Shown: positions 1 to 8,759, counted from the first letter of the stretch. The stretch is DNA of 64,000 bases from Halopiger djelfimassiliensis (GCF_000455365.1 NZ_HG315686.1:22712-86711), one strand, 5' to 3'. Program-made: numbers and translations. The notes: generated from the letters alone by a model not told the origin.

Positions 1-269
1 ATGCCGTGTTCCTCGAGCGTATCCGCCGCCGTCGAGGCCGCAAAGACGACGTCCGCCTCGCGGGCGCGTTCGAGTTCGGGTTCGGTCTCGAGCGACGGCC
101 CCGCCCCTGCGATGGCGACGGTCGCCCCACGAGCGGCCGCGACCAACTCGAGGTCGAACGGGTCGGTCAGCGAAACGAGAACGTCACGGGCTTGCTCGTC
201 GGCGGTTCGATCGTATCCGAACTCACGAAGGATAGCTTCGTAAACCGGTTCCCAGTCGTCGAATTCCAT
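1..269 (-). CDS. mptE: 6-hydroxymethyl-7,8-dihydropterin pyrophosphokinase, N-terminal part
   Basis: This gene runs off the left edge, so only the first ~89 codons are seen. The protein starts MEFDDWEPVYEAILREFGYD and continues to a glycine-rich stretch, ATVAIAGAGPSLE (about residues 49-61), followed by ADVVFAASTAADTL. That pattern fits the archaeal MptE (DUF115) family, which transfers pyrophosphate to 6-hydroxymethyl-dihydropterin, the step that supplies dihydropteroate synthase. The start is the ATG complementary to 267-269. folP lies upstream on the same strand with a 258-bp gap, and pairing of these two pterin genes supports the call. The C-terminal catalytic part cannot be checked here. 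Confidence 0.8.
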   Translation of the reverse strand, partial: MEFDDWEPVYEAILREFGYDRTADEQARDVLVSLTDPFDLELVAAARGATVAIAGAGPSLETEPELERAREADVVFAASTAADTLEEHG

Positions 270-527
270 GGTTTCGATCGTGTTTCGCCGTCAGATTCGC
301 GATCCGGCGGTATTGCCGGGGCTATCCGACGTTGGACCTCGAGCCGTAACTATCCGTGCATTCGAATCGGCACGCCGTGTCCGTCGCGTCGACGGCGTCG
401 TCACTGGGTGACACAATACCACAATAATTCCGTGTTGTGGGCCGGGGGTCGCCTCCAAAGTACCCCTACCCGGGAGGCCGCCCGGCGTCCACTCCCTCAT
501 TTCGAAGCCTCCGGTATAAGCTTTCTC

Positions 528-1721
528 TTACTGTAGTAGCCCGGCAAGCTCTTCGCCAACACGGCGTAGATCGCCGTCTCGGTCGGTAATTCGCCGGGAA
601 ACATCGGCGAGTGAGATCGTCGTTCCGAGTAACAGATCGGAACCGGTGGCCCCGCCGTACAGTTCGGCGTCGGTGTCGGCAACGATCGCCGACAGTCGCT
701 TGCGCCGGTCGCCGGAGAGGCCATCGAGTTCGATGATCAGGGGCTGGTACTCGTCGGCGACCTCGGGGTCGATGCCGCGCTCGGCGAGGTGGGTACGAAA
801 CTCCCGGCTCGAGCGAATATCCAGCCGCGTGGCCGTGACGTCGTCGCCGGTGACGCGTTCCCGTTCGGTAAACGCTGCGCCGATCAACGCCGCATCGCGC
901 GTTTCGGCGACGTCGTGGGTTCGAATCACGTGTGCGCCGCGCTCGACGGCCATCGACGTCGCCGCTAGACTGACCGGTAACCGCGCGTCGGTCTCGCGGT
1001 CGGCGATCTCGCCGAGGAAGTTCTTCCGGTTGATCGAGACCAGCATCGGCCGCTCGAGCGCACGGAACTCCCGGAGCCGGCGGAACGTTTCGCGGTCGTC
1101 GGCGAGGGTCTGAGCCTCGCTCCACCCGCCGAAGGCGGGATCGACGATCGTCTTGTCCGTCAGGCCGTTCTGTTTCAGCGCCTCGTACACCTGGTCGACG
1201 TAGTCGGCGTCGGCCGCCCACTTGGGGGACTTCCGGGTCTCCCAGTCGGTTTCCTCCACCGCACCGGGTCGGTCGAGATCCGGCGGACTCGCCATCTTCG
1301 CGACGGCGGCGTCGTGTTCCTCACAGACGGTCGGCATCTCGGGGTCGGCGAACCCACAGATGTCGTTGACCATGTCGAACCCCTTCGAGAGCGCCTCGTC
1401 CGCGACCGCGGCGTATCGGGTTTCGATCGAGAACACCGCGTCGCCGGAAACGCTTTCGATGGTCTCGAGCGCGACGTGGAGCCGCTCGAGTTCCTCCTCG
1501 GCAGAGAGAACCTCGAACCGCTTGTTGGCCGACTCGAGGCCGATATCGACGATGTCGGCCCCTTCGTCGATGAGTTCCTCGTCGACGTACTGCGCTGCTT
1601 CGCCGGGGTCGTCGTAGACGCTCGGATCGTAGGGGGATTCCTCGCTAACGTTTAAGACGCCCATGATCCGGGGCGGATAATCGTCACCGATCCCCAGCCC
1701 GGCCGCATCGACGTTGTGCAT
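528..1721 (-). CDS. folP: Dihydropteroate synthase, stand-alone
   Basis: 397 aa. Family motifs appear in order: MGVLNVSEESPYDPS (about 20-34, the NVTPDSF-type signature), GADIVDIGLES (about 54), VNDICGF (about 121), VDPAFGG (about 198), SINRKNFLGE (about 233) and a final IRTHDV (about 270). The enzyme joins 6-hydroxymethylpterin pyrophosphate to p-aminobenzoate. The barrel ends near residue 285 and is followed by ~110 residues (LSGDRRKRL... onwards) not present in bacterial FolP. Some haloarchaea carry a FolC-FolP fusion; this one is single-domain for synthase activity. The start at 1721 was chosen because the second methionine (residue 20) lies inside the first signature. Same strand as mptE downstream. 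Confidence 0.88.
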   Translation of the reverse strand: MHNVDAAGLGIGDDYPPRIMGVLNVSEESPYDPSVYDDPGEAAQYVDEELIDEGADIVDIGLESANKRFEVLSAEEELERLHVALETIESVSGDAVFSIETRYAAVADEALSKGFDMVNDICGFADPEMPTVCEEHDAAVAKMASPPDLDRPGAVEETDWETRKSPKWAADADYVDQVYEALKQNGLTDKTIVDPAFGGWSEAQTLADDRETFRRLREFRALERPMLVSINRKNFLGEIADRETDARLPVSLAATSMAVERGAHVIRTHDVAETRDAALIGAAFTERERVTGDDVTATRLDIRSSREFRTHLAERGIDPEVADEYQPLIIELDGLSGDRRKRLSAIVADTDAELYGGATGSDLLLGTTISLADVSRRITDRDGDLRRVGEELAGLLQ

Positions 1722-1876
1722 ACCTCGACTGGGGAGAGGAGACGGAAAGGCACCGCGATTGCGGCGAAGGAGGCCCCGTCCCGCGACGGCGAACGGGCGT
1801 CGCTCGAGCTGTAGGCAGTGAACTCGAGAGAGCGGATCGTCTGCGAGTGCGTTCGTCGACGGAGACGAGCGCCCGT

Positions 1877-3148
1877 TTAGGTTCGCTGGCCGACGTTCGA
1901 CCGTCGATCGTCGGGATTCGGCTCCGCGTCTTCGAGGGGGGCAAGCCGCGAGTCCCGCAGCAGTACTTTCTTGACGATCGATGGGTTCTCGAGCAGGCGG
2001 TGTTTCGCGTGGGCACCGCGCCCGCGGCCGCGACCCTCGCGTTCGGACTGGATCACGTTGAGGAAGTTCTGTTCCTGCAGGATCTCCTGGACGCGACGCT
2101 CCGAGAGCACGTCGAAATCGAGTTGTCGAGCGACTTCCTTGTACTGGTTGTAGATGATCTTCGTCGGGAATTCCTTTTCCGTGCTGTTCTCGGTCAGCAA
2201 CGTCAGCGAGTAGAGGATCGCCTTGGCCTGCTGTGGGGAGCCTTCGATCAACTCGTTGAACCGGTCGGCCTCGGTTTTTTCCTTCGCGTCGCGGACGTGG
2301 TCGGCGGTGACGCGAGTATCGTTTTGCTTCTTTGCGATCCGGCCCGCGTTTCGAAGGATGTCGATCGCTTTGCGCGCATCACCGTGTTCCTGGGCGGCGA
2401 GCGCGGCGGTCAGCGGAATCACGTCGTCGGAGAGCACGCCGTCGTGGAACGCGTCGCGGCGTTTCTCGAGGATCTCGACGAGTTGATTCGCGTCGTACGG
2501 CGAGAAGACGAGTTCGTCCCGCGAGAGGCTCGATTTGACCCGTTCCGAGAGATGGTCGGGGAAGTCGATCTTGTTCGAAATGCCGATGATACCGATGCTC
2601 GAATCCGAGATGCGCCGGTTCTCGCCGGCCCGAGAGAGTTTGCGCAACACCTCGTCGTCCTCGAGCATGTCGATCTCGTCGAGGATGACGATCGTCACGT
2701 CGGTACACTGATCGACGGCCTGCCAGAGCCGTTTGTAGTAATCCCCCGTCCCGAGACCACGGTCGGGAACGGTCGTCCCGCTCCGGTCGGGTTCGTTGAC
2801 GATCTGGGCGATCGTCTTGATGATCGACGCCTCAGTGTTCTGTTCGCCACAGTCGATAAACGCGTACTTCACCGTGACGTCGTCGCGTCTGGCCTCCGAG
2901 ATCACCCGTTTGGTGACCGACCGCGAGATGAGCGACTTCCCCGTCCCGGTCTTTCCGAAGATGAACAGGTGGTTGGGCTCGCTCCCGAAGATCGCCGGAT
3001 TCAGGGCGTCCGCAACCCGCTGCATTTGCTCGTCGCGTCCGACGATCCGGTCCGGACCGGGAAGATGTGTGATCTCGAGCAGGCGCTCGTCGGCAAAGAC
3101 CGGATCGTCGTACCGAAAGAGTGGATCACGATCGTCGTTGGCGGACAT
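1877..3148 (-). CDS. orc1: Orc1/Cdc6 family replication initiator
   Basis: 423 aa AAA+ ATPase. It shows Walker A GKTGTGKS (65-72), Walker B VILDEID (154-160), the sensor 1 segment GISNK (189-193), and the initiator-specific region SERVKSSLSRDELVFSPY (201-218). A winged-helix domain ends with REGRGRGRGAHAKHRL, the basic wing that contacts origin recognition boxes. It binds the replication origin and recruits MCM. The gene faces away from a ~980-bp gene-free region holding repeated origin-box-like sequences, the usual arrangement in haloarchaea where each orc1 sits beside its own origin. A half-copy of the box lies just upstream of its likely TATA, so self-regulation is plausible. Confidence 0.93.
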   Translation of the reverse strand: MSANDDRDPLFRYDDPVFADERLLEITHLPGPDRIVGRDEQMQRVADALNPAIFGSEPNHLFIFGKTGTGKSLISRSVTKRVISEARRDDVTVKYAFIDCGEQNTEASIIKTIAQIVNEPDRSGTTVPDRGLGTGDYYKRLWQAVDQCTDVTIVILDEIDMLEDDEVLRKLSRAGENRRISDSSIGIIGISNKIDFPDHLSERVKSSLSRDELVFSPYDANQLVEILEKRRDAFHDGVLSDDVIPLTAALAAQEHGDARKAIDILRNAGRIAKKQNDTRVTADHVRDAKEKTEADRFNELIEGSPQQAKAILYSLTLLTENSTEKEFPTKIIYNQYKEVARQLDFDVLSERRVQEILQEQNFLNVIQSEREGRGRGRGAHAKHRLLENPSIVKKVLLRDSRLAPLEDAEPNPDDRRSNVGQRT

Positions 3149-3199
3149 TGCAGTACCGGGTGTCTTCCGGCTGGATTGAAATAAAGGTATGGAGATCGA

Positions 3200-3213
3200 T
3201 CGCGGATGTAAAT
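3200..3213 (-). promoter_or_regulatory. Half origin recognition box in the orc1 promoter
   Basis: On the minus strand this reads ATTTACATCCGCGA, the left half of the boxes further in, but the G-string half is replaced by TCGATCTCC. It lies about 50 bp upstream of the orc1 start and just upstream of a TATA-like CTTTATTTC. A site here could let Orc1 repress its own gene. Confidence 0.45.
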
Positions 3214-3333
3214 AGACCGGTATATGGACTGAGGCGCACGTTTTCGGGCATCGATCCGTTACCGATCAGTAACGCCGGCATCGCGCTTCTAACCGGAGCG
3301 AAACGCTGCCTCGAGACCGCCGTTCGAACACGG

Positions 3334-3356
3334 ACACCCCCGTCGCGGATGTAACG
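3334..3356 (-). repeat. Origin recognition box, copy A
   Basis: On the minus strand it contains TTACATCCGCGACGGGGGTG. The 23-bp block is identical to the copy at 3521. The G-string at one end gives it polarity. Confidence 0.75.
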
Positions 3357-3520
3357 GCGTTGACGACCGTTCGACGGGGCAAATCGGGACCGACGGAATT
3401 CGAATCCGATCGGGGAACCGAGTTCCGATCTCGAGTGACCGAAGAATCCAGCCCGTTCGATCCGGAAAACTACCATCTGACTCTCGGCGACCGGCGGACA
3501 TCGATGGCCGTTCGGGGCAC

Positions 3521-3543
3521 ACACCCCCGTCGCGGATGTAACG
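3521..3543 (-). repeat. Origin recognition box, copy B
   Basis: Identical over 23 bp to the copy at 3334 and in the same orientation, 187 bp away. The flanking bases differ, so this is conserved binding sequence and not a longer duplication. Confidence 0.75.
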
Positions 3544-3612
3544 CCGAACGGGTGGGGTGTCTTCGATCTGATCGTGGAATATCCGAGAAAGCAGCCCCGA
3601 AATCGCACGATT

Positions 3613-3634
3613 TTACATCCGCGACAAAGGTGTG
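3613..3634 (+). repeat. Origin recognition box, copy C (degenerate G-string)
   Basis: Reads TTACATCCGCGACAAAGGTG on the plus strand, so the box is inverted relative to copies A and B and its G-string is weakened. It is followed at once by GTTCCGAAACAGGGG, which resembles the shorter mini-box form (a GAAAC core plus a G-run). Confidence 0.65.
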
Positions 3635-3666
3635 TTCCGAAACAGGGGTCCCCCACCGACGAGGGC

Positions 3667-3689
3667 TTACAAACGCGAGGGGGGTGTGT
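3667..3689 (+). repeat. Origin recognition box, copy D
   Basis: Reads TTACAAACGCGAGGGGGGTG. Two bases of the ATCC core are changed but the G-string is intact. It has the same orientation as copy C and the same GCGAG junction as the distant copy at 54066. Confidence 0.65.
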
Positions 3690-4124
3690 CCGTCTCACAT
3701 CACACGCACGGCCGTTTCGATGCGTACCACGGCGGCTGTTTTCGAGTGGTTTCGACACACAGGCGGCTCCCCTGGATCACCGGACTACTCGAGCGATCGC
3801 ACCGCTACAACAGGATCCACAACTCATCATCTACTAGCTATCTACTAGCTAGTTCCGAGGCCAAGAAGAAAGAAAGGAAGACAGAAACAGCACAGCAAGA
3901 ACCGAACAGGGAATCCTCGAGAACCCGTTCTTTCCAGTCTCCGACCCTATCACTTCCCGCAACGGTCTCGAGCGCGCTCCTTTTGGACGTGCGCTCGATA
4001 GTTCGCGTATGCTCCGGACTGGAATCGACGTTCCTTACCGCTGGAAACGCTTGCAACCGTTCCCCCTCGGACGGACGGTCGGTTTGCTTACTCGTGCCTT
4101 CGAGACGACAGCGGTGAGACAGCA

Positions 4125-4892
4125 ATGAGTACGGACGACTCCAACGCCGAGCGGCAGGCGCATCGCACGTCCCCTGCAGTCGCCGTCGTCGATGCCCAGT
4201 CTCCCGGCAACGTCGGGACCATCGCTCGAGCGATGAAGAACTTCGGATTCGAGGACCTCCTGCTCGTCGACCCGCCGGAACTGGATCCCGACGGCGAGGC
4301 CTACGGTTTCGCAGGGCACGCTCGAGAGGACGTGTTGCCGAACGCGACCGAAGTTACCTTCGACCACCTCGTCGAGAACTACCATACGATCGGCTGTACG
4401 GCGGTCACGAACGAAGACGACCGTAGCCACGTCCGGTTTCCGTTCTCGACGCCGGCGGATCTCGCGGCTCGATTGCCGACCGTCGAAGCGCCGACCGCAC
4501 TCGTCTTCGGGCGCGAGCGTGTCGGACTAACCAACGAGGAGCTCGCCCGGATCGACGAGATCTGTTCGATTCCGGCAAGCGCCGAGTATCCCGTTCTCAA
4601 CCTCGGACAGGCTGCCACCGTTACCCTCTATGAACTTCGGTCGGTAACTCTCGCGGACGACGAGACCCAGCTTCCCGACCTCGAGCGCGTTCGGGCTCCC
4701 GAACCGACGATCGATCGGCTCTACGAACAGTGGGCGGCCCTGCTTGAGGAGATCAACCACCCGCCCGAAAAACGCGAGAAGACGATGCGGATGCTTCGGC
4801 GGGTGTACGGACGGGCCGATCTGACCGAACGCGAGGCCAACACGCTCATCGGATTGCTCCGTCGGGCGACGGAGCGGCCGGCCGAACGGTAG
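4125..4892 (+). CDS. trmJ: tRNA 2'-O-methyltransferase, TrmJ-like SPOUT family
   Basis: 255 aa. The three SPOUT/TrmH motifs are present: NVGTIARAMKNFG (29-41), FGRERVGLTNEE (128-139) and EYPVLNLGQAATVTLYEL (154-171), which together form the trefoil-knot AdoMet site with the catalytic N-terminal Arg. The C-terminal tail (about 175-255), containing PPEKREKTMRMLRRVYGRADL, matches the TrmJ subgroup that methylates ribose at position 32 of the tRNA anticodon loop. The start at 4125 fits the family's short polar leader. The gene lies alone on the right side of the putative origin, divergent from orc1. Confidence 0.85.
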   Translation: MSTDDSNAERQAHRTSPAVAVVDAQSPGNVGTIARAMKNFGFEDLLLVDPPELDPDGEAYGFAGHAREDVLPNATEVTFDHLVENYHTIGCTAVTNEDDRSHVRFPFSTPADLAARLPTVEAPTALVFGRERVGLTNEELARIDEICSIPASAEYPVLNLGQAATVTLYELRSVTLADDETQLPDLERVRAPEPTIDRLYEQWAALLEEINHPPEKREKTMRMLRRVYGRADLTEREANTLIGLLRRATERPAER

Positions 4893-4990
4893 GTCGATCC
4901 CACGTCACACGACGGGGTCGGTTGCGGCCGGCACCGGCACGGCCGGCAGGGCCATCACAGTGATGTAGCCGTAGCGACCAGCAACACGGG

Positions 4991-6022
4991 ATGACCACCC
5001 TCGACCGACGAACGACCCTGTGTCTGCTGGGCACGGGAACGGCAGCGCTGGCCGGCTGTTCGGAGACGACGGACGATACTGACGGAGCGACCCAGTCGGA
5101 CCCATCCGGGTCCGACGGCGATCCGGAGCCGACGATCGACGGCGATGGGAACATCCCGCCGTACGCGTCGATCTTCCCCCGAACCGACCGCTCCGAATCC
5201 CTCTACGGGACGATCGACGTCGGCACGATGCGGTCGTTACTCGAGGACGAACCTGCCGCGGAAGGCGAGGAACCGACGGACCCGCTCGTCAGGAACCCGG
5301 TCGTCATGGCGTTTCGTTGCCTGTACGGCCTCGGCGTGCTGGGGAATACGGACGGGTATCCCGCCTACAACGAACACAACGAGACTACCGACGGCGAGGA
5401 AACGTTCATCTTCGCCGACGGAGTCTATGCCCTCGTCGGCCGATACGATTTCGACGGGGTGACGGCCGCCCTCGAGTCGGCAGGGTACGTTCCGGAGACC
5501 GCCGAAGAGACGTACGCCGTCTACACCACCGACTCCGGCGGCGTCGTCGGCGTGACCGACGAGGTGTACGCCTTCGTCGATCCGACCGACGATTCCGTGT
5601 CGGAACCGGTCGCTACCGTCGAGCGGACCGTCGCGACGGCGACAGGTGGACAGGAGCCGAAACACGAGACCGACGAGGCGTTCGAGCGACTCCTTCGACT
5701 CGGTCGCTCCGACGGGATCACGGTCTGTCTCTCCGCCGCCGACGAGTTCTCGTCGACGAGCCTCGAGACGCTCGCGGAAACGGACGAGGACGCGATCCCG
5801 TTCGCGTTCGACGCCTTCGACGGCGCGACCGGCGTCCACCAGCACCTCTCGATCGAGAACGAGGACGCCACTGCCCGGGCTGTCGTGACCTTCGAGGAGT
5901 CTATCGACGCGGATCGACTCGAAGCGGAACTCGGATCCGAGGCCGATTCGACGACCGTCGTTCGCGACGACACCGCCGTCTCGGTCGAGGCCGAATACGC
6001 TGGCGACTTCGGGGACGGATGA
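4991..6022 (+). CDS. Tat-exported lipoprotein of unknown function
   Basis: 343 aa. The start MTTLDRRTTLCLLGTG is followed by a lipobox LAGC with Cys23, so the protein is probably exported folded through Tat and lipid-anchored outside. A Ser/Thr/Asp/Gly linker (24-55) leads to an acidic globular domain rich in alternating strands, with repeated phrases such as FADGVYALVGRYDF and VTDEVYAFVDP, suggesting two similar halves. I do not recognise the domain. It is monocistronic as far as can be seen: trmJ ends 98 bp upstream and the next gene is on the other strand. Confidence 0.75.
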   Translation: MTTLDRRTTLCLLGTGTAALAGCSETTDDTDGATQSDPSGSDGDPEPTIDGDGNIPPYASIFPRTDRSESLYGTIDVGTMRSLLEDEPAAEGEEPTDPLVRNPVVMAFRCLYGLGVLGNTDGYPAYNEHNETTDGEETFIFADGVYALVGRYDFDGVTAALESAGYVPETAEETYAVYTTDSGGVVGVTDEVYAFVDPTDDSVSEPVATVERTVATATGGQEPKHETDEAFERLLRLGRSDGITVCLSAADEFSSTSLETLAETDEDAIPFAFDAFDGATGVHQHLSIENEDATARAVVTFEESIDADRLEAELGSEADSTTVVRDDTAVSVEAEYAGDFGDG

Positions 6023-6127
6023 CGATCGCGTGCCGACGCCGACCGCGTCGCGGACGCCGCTCACTCGAGAACAGTAGGCAGCGCTGACCCGGATCGGTTC
6101 TCCGTTCGGTCAGCCGGCTCCGCTCGT

Positions 6128-6811
6128 CTATAGCTGTGGTTTCGTCGTCGAAACCCCCGGCTTCTCGTCTGCTTCCGTGTCGCCGAGTTCGGTCCGTTTC
6201 GGCCGTGAGACGAACTGTCCCGACTCGGTGACAGTGCCGACCCAGCCACAGTCCGGACAGGCGAACGTTCCCTGTCCGTCGATGAGGTCGTTTCCGCAGT
6301 CGGGACAGGAACAGCCGTTGGAGGGGGCAGACGTAGCCTGAACGGACGTCTCCGCTTTCGTTTCGCCCTCCAGCGGGGTCGGGAACTCGCCGGTCCGGAG
6401 TTTGGCGATCGCTTCGTCGGTCGTATACGTCGTCTCGCCGTCAGTGTGGGGGAACACGCCGACGAGTTCGTCGTCTCGATAGAGTTCGAGGCACAGAAGC
6501 GGCGTCACGAGTAACTCCGTTGTTTCGCCGGTCACCTGCGACGTTCTCGTGCGCTCTCTGAACGGCGGTCGGATGCTCACGCCGTGGCGGTCGGCCCAGT
6601 CGAGAAACCGATCGTATCGCTCTCGAACCTCCTGATGGGGGCTCGAGTCCGACCGGGAGACTTCCTTGGGCCAGCTCCGGATCAGGAGATCGTCGATCGT
6701 CCCCTCCGATTCACACACCTGCAACGTTTCGATCTGGCTGTCGATCGGTTCCAGGAGTAACGGTGCACGGACGTGGCAGACGACGGTTAGCTCGGGTGAC
6801 GCGTCGCTCAT
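6128..6811 (-). CDS. Zinc-ribbon protein of the haloarchaeal 'HTH domain' type
   Basis: 227 aa. The first ~120 residues, with phrases such as VCESEGTIDDLLIRSWPKEV and LLVTPLLCLELYRDDELVGVFPH, resemble a widespread haloarchaeal family loosely annotated as HTH-domain proteins. The C-terminal part has a compact zinc ribbon, CPDCG (169-173) and CPDCG (185-189), twelve residues apart between pairs. It is probably a cytoplasmic DNA- or protein-binding factor. Convergent with the upstream lipoprotein, from which it is separated by about 105 bp. Confidence 0.65.
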   Translation of the reverse strand: MSDASPELTVVCHVRAPLLLEPIDSQIETLQVCESEGTIDDLLIRSWPKEVSRSDSSPHQEVRERYDRFLDWADRHGVSIRPPFRERTRTSQVTGETTELLVTPLLCLELYRDDELVGVFPHTDGETTYTTDEAIAKLRTGEFPTPLEGETKAETSVQATSAPSNGCSCPDCGNDLIDGQGTFACPDCGWVGTVTESGQFVSRPKRTELGDTEADEKPGVSTTKPQL

Positions 6812-6941
6812 TGGTTCTCGTCGGATTGTCCAACGTCTCCACTAATAAACGTTCCCGGGTGAGAATATGTGACAAGAGGCGGTATCGACGGGACCTCGTA
6901 CGGTTTTCGAGATCACACGAAATGACGCCGCTCCGTCGCGG

Positions 6942-7970
6942 TTATTGCTCGATATCGGCCGATTCGGCGTCGGCGGATACGCCGCCATCGGTTCGGGGCT
7001 GAGCACGGTCGTGCGCCCCGTCGTGTGACGGTGCCGTCGTCGGCTCTCTCCACGACCGCAGGAGTCGACGGAGCGCGCGCCGCTTGACGAGGCTGAAACC
7101 TGCCAGGATCGTCACGAGGCCGACGATCGTCAGCGAGTCGACGACCGATCCGAGAACGAGCCAGCTGACGAGGATAGCCACCGCTGGCTCGGCGTAGCCG
7201 ACGAGGTTGACCTGAATCGCGCCGCTTCGATCGAGCAGCTGGAAGTACAGCAGGAACGCGAAGACCCCGGAGACGAGGGTGAGATAGAGATACGAGAGGA
7301 TCGCTGTCGACGTAGCCTCGATCGCTGCTATCGATTCCCCGCGCAGGAGTGCCCACCCGAGCAACACGCCGGCCCCGATCAGCATCGCCCACGCTTCCAG
7401 CGACTCGAGCGGGAGCTCCGATTCGATCGGTCTAACGAGCACGCCGCCGAGCGCGAACGCGACCGCAGCGCCGAAGACGAGCGCAGCACCGACCGTCATG
7501 GTATCCCCGAGGATGGCCGGATCCGGTCGAACGACGAGGACGACGCCGATCAGTCCCAGGGCGAACCCAACGAGACCGAGCCGACCCAGTCGCTCGTCCG
7601 GAAGCAACACGCTGGCGAAGGCCACGGTGAGGATCGGCGCGGTGCTGATGATCGTCGCGGCGACCGCACCGGAAACGTACAGTTCGCCGATATACAGCAG
7701 GCCGTGATAGAGCGCGATCACGAAGACGCCGGCGACGGTTACGGCGAGCCACTCCCCTCGACCCTGCGGCCACACCCGATCGGCGACGAGAGACGCGTAT
7801 CCGAGGACGATCAGCCCCGCCAGAGCGTACCGTAGACCCGCGAACAGCAGCGGTGGAACGTGCTCGAGTCCGACTTCGATCGCCACGAACGAACTTCCCC
7901 AACAGAGTGCCAGCATCGAAAAGAGTACCGCGTCGCGGTACCCGGCTGGCAGGATCTTCGAGTGAGTCAT
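6942..7970 (-). CDS. EamA/DMT-superfamily transporter
   Basis: 342 aa, about ten hydrophobic segments arranged as two EamA repeats. The first repeat begins LFSMLALCWGSSFVAIEVGL and the second contains LSYLYLTLVSGVFAFLLYFQ. The C-terminal tail (about 305-342) is hydrophilic. Family members export amino acids or other metabolites; the substrate cannot be read from sequence. The gene is divergent from an Lrp/AsnC regulator across 179 bp, the classic layout in which the regulator controls the exporter. A TATA-like TAAATACG (7996-8003) lies about 28 bp before the start, suggesting a leaderless mRNA. Confidence 0.85.
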   Translation of the reverse strand: MTHSKILPAGYRDAVLFSMLALCWGSSFVAIEVGLEHVPPLLFAGLRYALAGLIVLGYASLVADRVWPQGRGEWLAVTVAGVFVIALYHGLLYIGELYVSGAVAATIISTAPILTVAFASVLLPDERLGRLGLVGFALGLIGVVLVVRPDPAILGDTMTVGAALVFGAAVAFALGGVLVRPIESELPLESLEAWAMLIGAGVLLGWALLRGESIAAIEATSTAILSYLYLTLVSGVFAFLLYFQLLDRSGAIQVNLVGYAEPAVAILVSWLVLGSVVDSLTIVGLVTILAGFSLVKRRALRRLLRSWREPTTAPSHDGAHDRAQPRTDGGVSADAESADIEQ

Positions 7971-7995
7971 ATCCAGTTCGAAGCTATCTCTCGTA

Positions 7996-8003
7996 TTTAG
8001 GTC
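7996..8003 (-). promoter_or_regulatory. TATA-like box for the DMT transporter
   Basis: The minus strand reads CCTAAATACG here, about 28 bp upstream of the ATG at 7970, the distance expected for a leaderless haloarchaeal promoter. Confidence 0.5.
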
Positions 8004-8004
8004 C

Positions 8005-8094
8005 TTCTACAACGAACGCCGAATATCTGAATTGAAAACCACACATATGGATCAGACACAAACAGAACCCGAATACCGGTATAAAGTTGTAGAA
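8005..8094. promoter_or_regulatory. Perfect 9-bp inverted repeat in the DMT/Lrp intergenic region
   Basis: TTCTACAAC (8005-8013) and GTTGTAGAA (8086-8094) are exact reverse complements, 72 bp apart. The left arm abuts the transporter TATA and the right arm lies about 25 bp upstream of the lrp TATA. They are candidate half-sites for the Lrp-family protein encoded next door. Confidence 0.45.
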
Positions 8095-8118
8095 ACCTCC
8101 AATTACCTCAGTCGGGAG

Positions 8119-8126
8119 ATATTTGT
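8119..8126 (+). promoter_or_regulatory. TATA-like box for the Lrp/AsnC regulator
   Basis: ATATTTGT lies about 27 bp before the ATG at 8150, consistent with a leaderless transcript. Confidence 0.5.
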
Positions 8127-8149
8127 ATCGCACCGCCGATCGTCCACGT

Positions 8150-8632
8150 ATGGACGAGCGCGACGTTCGATTGTTGAAGGCCATCTCCGAACTCGGAACG
8201 GGGAGTCCCGAACGACTCCACGAAGAAACGGGCATCCCCGTCTCGACCATTCACTACCGCCTCTCGAACCTCCGGGAGGAGGGAGTGATTACGAACGATC
8301 GGTACGACATCGACCTCGAGAAACTCGGACTCGGCGTCACCGTGATCGTCGAGGTGCACGCCGATTATCAGGGTTCCTACGAGACGTTCGCGGATCGACT
8401 GCTCACGGTCGAAGGGGTCACCAACGTCTTCTTTACGATGGGGAAGACGGACTTCATCGTCGTGGCCCGACTGAGCGACAGCGACATGGTCGAGCGACTC
8501 ATCGCGGACTTCGAGCAGCTAGAGGGCGTCGAACGGACCGACTCGACGTTCGTGATCTCCGCAATCGAGGAACGGGATGCGCTCCAGAGTTACGAGTTAG
8601 AGACGTTGCTCGAGGAACTGGTCGACGCGTAG
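8150..8632 (+). CDS. Lrp/AsnC family transcriptional regulator
   Basis: 160 aa. An N-terminal winged helix-turn-helix (about 1-55: DERDVRLLKAISELG ... ETGIPVSTIHYRLSNLREEGVI) is followed by the RAM/ligand-binding domain (about 65-145: LGVTVIVEVHADYQG ... VFFTMGKTDFIVVARLSDS). The start at 8150 was preferred over an in-frame ATG 27 bp upstream because the family begins with this helix and a TATA box fits it. It probably senses an amino acid and controls the divergent exporter. Confidence 0.88.
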   Translation: MDERDVRLLKAISELGTGSPERLHEETGIPVSTIHYRLSNLREEGVITNDRYDIDLEKLGLGVTVIVEVHADYQGSYETFADRLLTVEGVTNVFFTMGKTDFIVVARLSDSDMVERLIADFEQLEGVERTDSTFVISAIEERDALQSYELETLLEELVDA

Positions 8633-8759
8633 CGCACCATCCGTCGATGTTCGAAACCATCCATCGGTATGAGTCGTTCTCGAAGGTGACTGGCTCGTCC
8701 TGGCACAGCAGTGGTCGCCGTATCACCGACGGGTGTAAGGCACGCCAGATGACCGTGAG

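Larger units (their letters stand above)
3149..4124. other. Putative chromosomal replication origin (oriC)
   Basis: 976 bp without a convincing gene between orc1 (leftward) and trmJ (rightward). It holds two boxes on the minus strand (3334-3356 and 3521-3543, identical over 23 bp), two on the plus strand (3613-3634 and 3667-3689) and a half box at 3200-3213. The two pairs therefore face each other in inverted orientation across about 70 bp. To the right lie a low-complexity stretch with repeated CTACTAGCTA (about 3830-3852) and a purine-rich run (3861-3900), candidates for easily melted DNA. Position next to orc1 and inverted boxes with G-strings match known haloarchaeal origins. Origin activity is inferred, not shown. 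Confidence 0.82.
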
